A DNA stretch of 7,570 bases. Origin: an uncultured Ruminococcus sp. (GTDB taxonomy: Bacteria; Bacillota; Clostridia; Oscillospirales; Ruminococcaceae). The notes under the pieces are model-generated. The model was not told the origin of the DNA. It ran no database searches and saw only the letters and a program-made list of their open reading frames with translations. Of the stretch, positions 1-5,444 are shown in pieces (position 1 is the stretch's first letter; the number at the start of each line of letters is the position of its first letter). A program made the translations under genes and the position numbers. The stretch is from the NCBI GenBank assembly GCA_947174965.1, contig CAMWKY010000096.1, positions 1-7,570 of the forward strand, read 5' to 3'.

Positions 1-633
1 GTATATATATACAAACGAGCTGTTTTTGTCTCCTAAGGATTCCTGTAGCATATTGCCGTTTTCGTCGTAATTATAACTTTTCCAGCTTTTCATGAACTCA
101 CTTTCTGAATCATCATAAGATGTCTGAATACTAATAACTCTGTCCTGCCCGTCGTACTCATAAACAGAGACGCACTCTTTCTCGCCGTCGGAATCATAAT
201 ACTGTATATACGATAATCTGCCGTTTTCATAGGTGTAATCGGCTTTTTTGTACATTTCGTCATCGTTGTGCAGAATTTCTGCACTTATATTATTATCCGA
301 ATTATACTCGTATTCAGTAGTATTTCCGTGACTGCTGTATGAAACAAGCAGACCGTTTTCATATTCATATATTTCCGTACCCATAAGCGTTTCGGGTTCG
401 GTAAGTGCATACTTCTGCGACAAAAGCAGATTATCATGCTCATCATAGTAATTTAGAACTTTCTGAAACGCTCCTGTTTCCTCGTCATCATCTCTGCTTG
501 CTGTTACAATCTGACTGTATACCGCATTTTCGGGAACATCTGCTGTTCTTTCAACAACAGAGACACTCTCTGTACTGTTACTGCATGATACAAGGCATAC
601 TGCACACAGCAATGCTGAAATCAGTCTTTTCAC
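1..633 (-). CDS. Putative lipoprotein with YD/RHS-like repeats, 3' end outside the window
   Basis: Reading from a GTG at 633, 211 codons stay open to the left edge, so the C-terminus is missing. The product begins with a lipoprotein signal (KRLISALLCAVCLVSC), lipidated Cys at 17, the same position as in lipoproteins A and B. After a Ser/Glu-rich spacer it shows recurring Tyr-x-Tyr-(Asp/Glu)-x-x-Gly units spaced about 20-30 residues apart: YEYENGLLVSY, YTYENGRLSYI, YEYDGQDRVIS and YNYDENGNMLQ. These resemble YD/RHS-type beta-hairpin repeats of surface proteins. GTG is chosen because it starts exactly at a lipoprotein signal and forms a GTGA overlap with the purO stop. I see no closely placed strong Shine-Dalgarno, so coupling to purO is likely. 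It is probably an extracytoplasmic anchored protein; the function is not known. Confidence 0.85.
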   Translation of the reverse strand, partial: MKRLISALLCAVCLVSCSNSTESVSVVERTADVPENAVYSQIVTASRDDDEETGAFQKVLNYYDEHDNLLLSQKYALTEPETLMGTEIYEYENGLLVSYSSHGNTTEYEYNSDNNISAEILHNDDEMYKKADYTYENGRLSYIQYYDSDGEKECVSVYEYDGQDRVISIQTSYDDSESEFMKSWKSYNYDENGNMLQESLGDKNSSFVYIY

Positions 634-1343
634 TTGTTTTTGTTGACAATTCTTGTCTCAACAGAACCGTCCTCAAGATTAACATAGCGTACAAAGAGTG
701 ATACCTTGTTGTCCTCATTGAGATTATTCCAAAGCATTTCAGTAAATTCATCAATATTGCCCTTGATTTCAACAAGTTTCGGCTCACCCTCAAAGCTCGG
801 GAGTGGGTTTCCGTCGCCCATATAAGTATGAATGAAGTGACCTTCACTTGCTATAGGATTGCTGTAGCAGAATGTGTAACGCTGACAGGAATCGGGGTTG
901 CCGTTTGCGGATTTGAGTATCGACATAGCATAATTGAAGCCGTTTTCCTCAAATCTGAGAATGCCTGAAATTCTTGGTGTATAGTTCGGAGCATCATCTT
1001 CAAATTCACGTGTGCGGAGAGACTGCTCAAAAGTGAACTGCTTATCCATCATATCATAGATAGTATCGGTCTGGTCGCCGTTTGTAACAATAAGCTTGTT
1101 GCCTAATACTCTTACTGGAGCATATATGATAAGATGCGGGTCGGAGAGTTTGGACGGGTCAAAAGCTTGTGTGCGTATGCCTGCACCGTCCTCAACAAAT
1201 ACACGGTTACGGCTGTTTTCACTTCTTCCCATAATAAAGTAGCCTGTAACAGCGTACTTTCCGCATTCGGACTTGCCTATAACAATACCTCTGCCGGGGT
1301 ATGCGTTTGAGTTTAATTCATTAGCCAAATCAAGTTTAATCAT
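630..1343 (-). CDS. purO: IMP cyclohydrolase, PurO family
   Basis: The PurO family closes the purine ring, FAICAR to IMP, as the last step of IMP synthesis. It is unrelated to the cyclohydrolase domain of bacterial PurH and was first described in archaea. The 237-residue length is close to that of the family. Characteristic segments are YPGRGI (15-20), the Arg-rich MGRSENSRNRVF (38-49), NGDQTDTI (88-95), EDDAPNYTPRISG (115-127) and GDGNPLPSFEGEP (176-188). An AAAGGAG site 9 nt upstream supports the start. The TGA stop overlaps the GTG of the next gene by 4 nt. A full-length fused PurH would be redundant in this organism, so a separate AICAR transformylase is expected nearby, possibly just outside the left edge. 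The family call is firm from the motifs; the enzymatic role is by family. Confidence 0.9.
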   Translation of the reverse strand: MIKLDLANELNSNAYPGRGIVIGKSECGKYAVTGYFIMGRSENSRNRVFVEDGAGIRTQAFDPSKLSDPHLIIYAPVRVLGNKLIVTNGDQTDTIYDMMDKQFTFEQSLRTREFEDDAPNYTPRISGILRFEENGFNYAMSILKSANGNPDSCQRYTFCYSNPIASEGHFIHTYMGDGNPLPSFEGEPKLVEIKGNIDEFTEMLWNNLNEDNKVSLFVRYVNLEDGSVETRIVNKNK

Positions 1344-1352
1344 TTTAAATTT

Positions 1353-1359
1353 CTCCTTT
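1353..1359 (-). promoter_or_regulatory. Ribosome binding site of purO
   Basis: AAAGGAG on the minus strand, 9 nt before the purO ATG at 1343. It overlaps the TAA stop (1358-1360) of the preceding gene. Confidence 0.85.
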
Positions 1360-1849
1360 ATATTTTATTTATATAATTCCAGTCGTTATCATCATATTTA
1401 CGCCACGGCGAATAGCCGTTGAATGAACTGAGATATACAACTTTATCATCAAGTATATCAATTTCCATACCGTGTTCGATTTCCCAGTCGCACGAACATT
1501 CAAGCTGATAACCTATTTTACTTTCGTCAGCAGGCTTTTCAACTATAAAGACAGTCGGCTTAAAGCATTTCAGCATATCAGTTGCAGGAGTTTCAAAATT
1601 GACAGGAATTGTAAGTTCCTCGTCCCAGTCACCCCCTGCAAGTTCCATGAAGTCCAGACAATATGCTTTTGCACCTCTGCAAATAGTATCAAGCATTTTG
1701 TCAGTCATGTTGTTGAAGTGTTCAACACATTTCTGCGCATACTCAATATCTGCATCATCATCAATCATGACATCAATTTCAGTATTGAATATTTTTGAAT
1801 ATAATTTTCCCTCAATGCCGTATGCACCTTGTTTTATGTCTTTAATCAT
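1358..1849 (-). CDS. Acidic 163-residue protein, possibly DUF6985-like
   Basis: No signal peptide or membrane segment is visible, so it is probably cytoplasmic. The protein is acidic, with MIDDDADIEYAQKCVEHFNN at 28-47. A C-terminal stretch reads QLECSCDWEIEHGMEIDI (115-132) followed by VVYLSSFNGYSPW (137-149). The Cys-x-Trp-x-x-Glu-His-Gly arrangement reminds me of DUF6985 and related small proteins often found near SMI1/KNR4-type immunity genes, but this is a weak recognition from memory and could be wrong. The start at 1849 is chosen over the frame's upstream ATG at 1978 because an AAAAGGA site lies 8 nt away and the extension only re-reads lipoprotein B out of frame. The gap to lipoprotein B is 4 nt; its TAA overlaps the purO Shine-Dalgarno. 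Confidence 0.75.
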   Translation of the reverse strand: MIKDIKQGAYGIEGKLYSKIFNTEIDVMIDDDADIEYAQKCVEHFNNMTDKMLDTICRGAKAYCLDFMELAGGDWDEELTIPVNFETPATDMLKCFKPTVFIVEKPADESKIGYQLECSCDWEIEHGMEIDILDDKVVYLSSFNGYSPWRKYDDNDWNYINKI

Positions 1850-1853
1850 AAAA

Positions 1854-1957
1854 TCAGTCCTTTTCGGAATATCCATAAATTTCAAGAATATATGTGTTGT
1901 CATATCCGCACTTGTCAAATATATCAGCAATTTCCTGCTCTGTGATGTTTTCACGCA
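1854..1957 (-). repeat. Direct repeat, downstream copy (C-terminal end of lipoprotein B)
   Basis: Second copy of the 104-bp repeat at 2353-2456. The six differences are at 1866, 1872-1874, 1941 and 1952; 1875-1940 is perfectly identical to its partner. It carries the lipoprotein B stop codon and the ribosome binding site of the 163-residue gene. Confidence 0.95.
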
Positions 1958-2342
1958 AGAAATCTGAAATATATTCAAGCTGTTCTTGTCTTACCTGTTC
2001 GTCAGTCTGCACAAAATCAGGGTACATTGTTCCGTCTTTGGCAATATAGAACGCAGTTTCCTTGTCTTCAACTTTATGGTTTTCTACATAATAAGTGCTG
2101 TCAAAAAGATTTACGACTTTTGCAGGATAATTTTCCTCATAACCCAATGCACTGTATTCGCATATAACCTCGTTATCTTTTTTTAAAACTCCCTCGAAAT
2201 CATTTCTCTCACAGCCAGTATATTCCTTATAATCAAACGTACAGCCGTCAATTTCATAGCTTTTTTCTGATATATAGACTGTTCCAGTATCGCACGATAC
2301 AAGCGTACAGGCACATATTAGAAGTATAGATAATTTTTTCAT
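1854..2342 (-). CDS. Putative lipoprotein B, paralog of lipoprotein A
   Basis: The 162-residue product begins KKLSILLICACTLVSC, with lipobox LVSC and the lipidated Cys at 17. The signal sequence, the central KK..VI / P.KVVNLF / YYVEN / YPDF pattern and the C-terminal module (132-162) match lipoprotein A. The middle has diverged strongly, while the last 31 residues differ by one (Gly for Asn). The open frame runs further upstream to 2522, but that extension is an out-of-frame reading of lipoprotein A. The start at 2342 is supported by the signal peptide. The AAAAGGA upstream is 14 nt away, longer than ideal. The final codons GAA AAG GAC TGA (Glu-Lys-Asp-stop) supply the ribosome binding site of the next gene. 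Likely membrane-anchored outside the cell; role unknown. Confidence 0.85.
   Translation of the reverse strand: MKKLSILLICACTLVSCDTGTVYISEKSYEIDGCTFDYKEYTGCERNDFEGVLKKDNEVICEYSALGYEENYPAKVVNLFDSTYYVENHKVEDKETAFYIAKDGTMYPDFVQTDEQVRQEQLEYISDFLRENITEQEIADIFDKCGYDNTYILEIYGYSEKD
1858..1864 (-). promoter_or_regulatory. Ribosome binding site of the 163-residue gene, inside the lipoprotein B coding end
   Basis: AAAAGGA on the minus strand lies 8 nt before the ATG at 1849. It is formed by the Glu-Lys-Asp codons at the end of lipoprotein B and decides the start of the downstream gene, whose open frame otherwise extends to 1978. Confidence 0.8.
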
Positions 2343-2352
2343 ATTGAATATT

Positions 2353-2456
2353 TCAGTCCTTTTCAGAATAATTATAAATTTCAAGAATATATGTGTTGTC
2401 ATATCCGCACTTGTCAAATATATCAGCAATTTCCTGCTCCGTGATGTTTTTACGCA
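2353..2456 (-). repeat. Direct repeat, upstream copy (C-terminal end of lipoprotein A)
   Basis: This 104-bp segment matches 1854-1957 at 98 of 104 positions, offset exactly 499 bp, with a perfect 66-bp core at 2374-2439. It codes for the last 34 or so residues of lipoprotein A, including the stop codon, and contains the AAAAGGA that lies ahead of lipoprotein B. Identity falls sharply outside the segment, although the two genes are paralogous over their length. Confidence 0.95.
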
Positions 2457-2946
2457 GAAACTTTGAAGCTGATTCAAATTTTTTACTCCATAACTCAGGA
2501 TTTCTAATACCGCTGTTATCAATGTTATTTATACAGATACTATTGTTATTATCCATAAAATCGGGAACATTTTCGCCGTCACAAACAACAAAACACAAAG
2601 GTTTAGATACATTACTTCCATACGGTGACGGGGTATTATTCTGAACATAATATATATCTCCGCCGTCATATTCAAAAAGATGTACTACTTTTTCAGGACG
2701 GCTTTCATTGCCTTTATCATCACAACCATGCTTATATATAACCTTGTCGCCCTTTTTTATTTCAACATTAAGTTTTGTATCGGGAAAACCTGTTGAATTT
2801 TGCCATGCAACATTATAAACACCATCAACAGCGTTTTCGATTTCATAAGTTACAACAGGATAATCAGTACGTTCAAAAAAAGATTCAGTTGCTCCGCATG
2901 AAGTAAGCATAAACAGACATATCAGCAGTGCAGATAATTTTTTCAT
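2353..2946 (-). CDS. Putative lipoprotein A, paralog of the next gene
   Basis: The 197-residue product starts with a short lipoprotein signal (KKLSALLICLFM) and a lipobox LTSC with the lipidated Cys at 17, so it should be anchored on the outer face of the membrane. I recognise no named domain. It is paralogous to lipoprotein B: both share a pattern of KK..VI, then P.KVV.LF, YYV.N and PDF, and a C-terminal module (about 167-197, NITEQEIADIFDKCGYDN...YSEKD) that differs by one residue. Its middle is longer, with an Asn-rich stretch at 133-144. It overlaps purN by 4 nt (ATGA), with a weakly placed GAAAGG 13 nt upstream, so it may be translated by coupling. It ends 10 nt before lipoprotein B. Role unknown. 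Confidence 0.85.
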   Translation of the reverse strand: MKKLSALLICLFMLTSCGATESFFERTDYPVVTYEIENAVDGVYNVAWQNSTGFPDTKLNVEIKKGDKVIYKHGCDDKGNESRPEKVVHLFEYDGGDIYYVQNNTPSPYGSNVSKPLCFVVCDGENVPDFMDNNNSICINNIDNSGIRNPELWSKKFESASKFLRKNITEQEIADIFDKCGYDNTYILEIYNYSEKD

Positions 2947-3572
2947 TCTGTCACATAAGCCTTTCCGTCGATTATTTCAATTCTGTCCTGACAGAAAAGT
3001 GAAACAGCTTTCGGGAGCAGTTTCCATTCGACATTCTCCATGATACGCCTCTGCAATACTTCAGGAGTATCATCTTTTTTAACATCAACAACACCCTGCA
3101 ATATTATTGCACCTGCATCTGCCTTTTCGTTTACAAAATGTATCGTTGCACCGCTGACTTTTACGCCGTATTCAAGTGCTTTTTCGTGGACTTTCAGTCC
3201 ATAGAATCCCTCACCGCAGAATGACGGAATAAGTGCAGGGTGAACGTTGATAATCTTGTATGCGTATCTGCTTGTAACGCACTCGTCAAGTATCGTCATG
3301 AATCCTGCAAGCACTATCAAATCAGCCTTTTCCTCGTCAAGAGCATCAAGTACAGCTATGCTGTAGGACTTGCTGTCAGCATATTCTCTGCGTGGGATAA
3401 CTCTTGTTGCAATGCCATTGTTTTTTGCTCTTTCAAGTGCGTATGCGTTCGGATTGGACGATATAACGCAAGTTATTTTTCCGTCCTTTATTTCTCCTGC
3501 TTTTTCGGCATCAATAAGTGCCTGTAAATTTGTACCGCCACCCGATACAAGAACAATTATATTTTTTTCCAT
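2943..3572 (-). CDS. purN: Phosphoribosylglycinamide formyltransferase (GAR transformylase, PurN)
   Basis: PurN transfers a formyl group from 10-formyltetrahydrofolate to GAR, giving FGAR, in the cytoplasm. With the start at 3572 it has 209 residues, the usual size; a start at 3581 would add three residues but leave no spacer after the ribosome binding site. The N-terminal phosphate-binding loop is VSGGGTNLQAL (9-19). The catalytic Asn-His-Asp triad is recognisable as Asn109 and His111 in INVHPALIPSF and Asp152 in NEKADAG, followed by IILQ. The segment after the HPALIPSF motif, CGEGFYGLKVHEKAL, is the common variant that replaces the shorter E. coli loop. The TGA stop overlaps the ATG of lipoprotein A (ATGA, 4 nt). 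This purine gene is separated from purM by three genes of no evident purine role. Confidence 0.95.
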   Translation of the reverse strand: MEKNIIVLVSGGGTNLQALIDAEKAGEIKDGKITCVISSNPNAYALERAKNNGIATRVIPRREYADSKSYSIAVLDALDEEKADLIVLAGFMTILDECVTSRYAYKIINVHPALIPSFCGEGFYGLKVHEKALEYGVKVSGATIHFVNEKADAGAIILQGVVDVKKDDTPEVLQRRIMENVEWKLLPKAVSLFCQDRIEIIDGKAYVTE

Positions 3573-3577
3573 ATATT

Positions 3578-4102
3578 TCATTCCTTTGATTTTTCCATAT
3601 TTTTAAATATCTTCTGACTTATCTCATCATTAAGCAACTCAAAAATATAGTCCCAGTCGTCCATGCGCCAATTACTCAAACGCTTTGAAGATTTTTTCAG
3701 AACATCAATATCACACTCAAAAAAACAGTCCATATTTGCATTTCTGGCACGTTTAAAAAGTTTTCTGAATGAGGGTTTCTTGTATTCATATAATTTCATC
3801 AGAAGCAGAAAAAGAGTTCTGCTTGTTCCGCCACAAAGAGAGTTTTCAAGATACTTTATTTCTTCATTAAGAAGTGTGACTGTGAGAAATTCAACGTCAA
3901 TACCGTCTGACATATACCATAAAGCAAGTGCTATTTTGAATCTGTTTTCATAATTTTTGTCATGGACTTCATAAATACTTCCGTTATGTATAAATTCACA
4001 ATAATTATACTGCGAAATATCACCGCCATTTAGAATACATTCAAGTTCTGAACGGTATTCAAGAAGTTTTGATTCTACAAATTTTTCTGCATCTTTTGTC
4101 AT
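3578..4102 (-). CDS. Unrecognised 174-residue cytoplasmic protein
   Basis: I do not recognise this protein. It has no signal peptide or membrane segment and looks mainly alpha-helical. It opens with a charged helix (residues 3-25), then NYCEFIHNGSIYEVHDKNY (33-51), a helical stretch with ALALWYMSDGIDVEFLTV (58-75), a basic segment KKPSFRKLFKRARNAN (108-123), and a tryptophan-bearing tail SNWRMDDWDYIFELLNDE (143-160). An AAGGAG site (4110-4115) 7 nt before the ATG supports the start and overlaps the TAA of the DUF3592 gene. Its TGA lies just before the likely purN start and overlaps the alternative upstream purN ATG in an ATGA. Size, composition and location next to other small unknowns resemble orphan immunity-type accessory proteins, but nothing specific supports that. 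Confidence 0.75.
   Translation of the reverse strand: MTKDAEKFVESKLLEYRSELECILNGGDISQYNYCEFIHNGSIYEVHDKNYENRFKIALALWYMSDGIDVEFLTVTLLNEEIKYLENSLCGGTSRTLFLLLMKLYEYKKPSFRKLFKRARNANMDCFFECDIDVLKKSSKRLSNWRMDDWDYIFELLNDEISQKIFKNMEKSKE
3582..3587 (-). promoter_or_regulatory. Ribosome binding site that decides the purN start
   Basis: AAAGGA on the minus strand abuts the upstream ATG at 3581 with no spacer, but stands 9 nt before the ATG at 3572. The spacing favours 3572 as the real start, giving a 209-residue protein beginning MEKNIIVLVSGGG. Confidence 0.7.
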
Positions 4103-4113
4103 AATCTATCTCC

Positions 4114-4581
4114 TTAATAAGCAAAAATTGCTATCAGTACAAAAAGTGCCACTACACCACCGAAAATTATATATCTGTAATAGCTTTCGGTAAACTCATT
4201 TTTTCTGTTGATGAAATAGAAAAAAATCGGATTATCAGGGTCATAGCAGATTAGCTCCTCGTCACCTATATCGTATTTCTGTTCAGAATCAGCTATAGTG
4301 TAAACGGAGCTTATCTGCCTGCCCTCCTCTGTTTCGTAGTCAACGACAGGATAATAATAAGTCTTTCCGCTTTTTTCCGTGTGATAATCGGTTATTGTAC
4401 CATATACAGCAACAGTATTTTTCATCTGCTTATTTATTTTGTAAATATGGTACAGAAAAACTGCCACCATAAAAACATATATTCCCAGAAGTCCATACAG
4501 TAAATAGCCGTAATGATATGTAACACCGACTGTTATAAATGATATAACCGCCCATATATAGTCAATTTTTTCAACATTCAT
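4114..4581 (-). CDS. DUF3592-type small membrane protein
   Basis: This 155-residue protein has hydrophobic segments at about 8-22, 26-47 and 136-154, flanking a soluble region at about 55-125. That region has the look of DUF3592: GTITDYHTEKSGKTYYYPVV (61-80), then an aromatic beta-rich stretch with DYETEEGRQI and YDIGDEELICYDPDNP (103-118). In this family the GxV/I...YYYPVVxY...G..V.VxYxPxxP pattern is typical and no biochemical role is settled. The start has an AAAGG site at about 4591-4595, 9 nt upstream, which touches the TAG stop of the expansin gene; the gap is 14 nt. The TAA stop itself overlaps the Shine-Dalgarno of the next gene. It sits between a secreted wall protein and a cytoplasmic unknown, so context does not reveal its job. 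Confidence 0.8.
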   Translation of the reverse strand: MNVEKIDYIWAVISFITVGVTYHYGYLLYGLLGIYVFMVAVFLYHIYKINKQMKNTVAVYGTITDYHTEKSGKTYYYPVVDYETEEGRQISSVYTIADSEQKYDIGDEELICYDPDNPIFFYFINRKNEFTESYYRYIIFGGVVALFVLIAIFAY

Positions 4582-4595
4582 AAATTTTTGCCTTT

Positions 4596-5438
4596 CTATT
4601 CTGGAAACTGCACATGACCTTGTATAATTTCCGTATCGTCATATGACAGCGGAATATCTTCATCAATTATAACTTGTCCGTATATGTCAGTAATTCTGAA
4701 TGTGAATGGACCTTTACCCATCTTATCAGATTCAAAATAATTATACTGCCGACGCTTTATTTCCTCAAATTCGCCTTTTATATTGAGATATTCAAGCTTT
4801 GCTATGGGATAGCGGTGATTTCTCACCTGCAAACCGCACCAATATTCCGTTGTACCCTCTTTATATTTGTAGCATACAGGAGCATTTTCTGCCGTGTCAA
4901 GTGGTATTATTTTCCATGATACAGGCACACGCCCTTTTTCTACAGGTGCAATAAGTGGAAACGCATCAACATATAAATCCAAATCACCTTTTTTACCCTC
5001 TGGCAATAAATCAGTTACAAGCATATTTATTGTACCAAGTTCGCCTGTAACTTCCAGATATGCACCAGCAAGCTGTGCATTGTTATAGTCTGCAAGATTC
5101 ATGGCAACAATCCAGTAATCAGTTGAAACAGGGTCAAGCATTGCACAACCGCCGACATATCCGCCACCATAAAAAGTACCTTCTCCTGTATGTACAGTTC
5201 CTTTTGGTTCAAGAATACAGCTTTCATTAATAGTATAATCATCTACAGCAAGAATAAAATTTTTCAAAGCTGTAAGTTCCTCTGCTGAACGTCCTCTTTT
5301 TTGGGCAAGAATCATATCATAAACATCAATTCTGCCATCGTTGTCTTCATCTTTTACTGAACCTGCCGAAAATGCAGATACAGCGGAAATGCTTAATACA
5401 GTTGCAATAACTGCAATGAAAACAGAAATTTTTTTCAT
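4596..5438 (-). CDS. Secreted expansin (EXLX1/YoaJ type) with an N-terminal dockerin-like calcium loop
   Basis: Bacterial expansins loosen plant cell-wall cellulose without hydrolysis. A Sec signal peptide covers residues 1 to about 22-25. One EF-hand/dockerin-type loop, DEDNDGRIDVYD, follows at 30-41, with acidic residues at positions 1, 3, 5, 9 and 12; no second dockerin repeat is visible. Residues from about 81 align from memory with Bacillus subtilis EXLX1 through to the shared last residues GHVQFPE. In the double-psi-barrel domain, EXLX1 Asp71, Asp82 and Thr12 correspond to Asp143, Asp154 and Thr88, but Tyr73 is Leu145. In the CBM63-like domain, Lys119, Trp126 and Tyr157 are kept as Lys193, Trp200 and Tyr232, while Trp125 is Tyr199. 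It probably acts outside the cell on cellulose. It begins 6 nt after purM, has no convincing Shine-Dalgarno (CTGCTGATAAGAA precedes the ATG), and may rely on coupling with purM. The family call is strong; activity is inferred. Confidence 0.9.
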   Translation of the reverse strand: MKKISVFIAVIATVLSISAVSAFSAGSVKDEDNDGRIDVYDMILAQKRGRSAEELTALKNFILAVDDYTINESCILEPKGTVHTGEGTFYGGGYVGGCAMLDPVSTDYWIVAMNLADYNNAQLAGAYLEVTGELGTINMLVTDLLPEGKKGDLDLYVDAFPLIAPVEKGRVPVSWKIIPLDTAENAPVCYKYKEGTTEYWCGLQVRNHRYPIAKLEYLNIKGEFEEIKRRQYNYFESDKMGKGPFTFRITDIYGQVIIDEDIPLSYDDTEIIQGHVQFPE

Positions 5439-5444
5439 TTCTTA

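Noticed and set aside
578..847. 89-codon minus-strand frame overlapping purO and the left-edge lipoprotein
   Set aside because: It is a shifted reading across two well-supported genes joined by a GTGA overlap and has no domain of its own.
1850..1978. N-terminal extension of the 163-residue gene's open frame to an ATG at 1978
   Set aside because: It is an out-of-frame reading of the lipoprotein B C-terminal end. The ATG at 1849 has an ideally spaced AAAAGGA, and the extension resembles the other extension at 2343-2522 only because both read the same DNA repeat.
2342..2363. Palindromic or mobile-element ends flanking the 104-bp repeat
   Set aside because: The repeat is direct and lies within coding sequence; I see no terminal inverted repeats or target-site duplications, so recombination between paralogs explains it better than transposition.
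2343..2522. N-terminal extension of lipoprotein B to 2522
   Set aside because: It overlaps lipoprotein A out of frame, whereas the ATG at 2342 begins a proper lipoprotein signal with a lipobox at Cys17.
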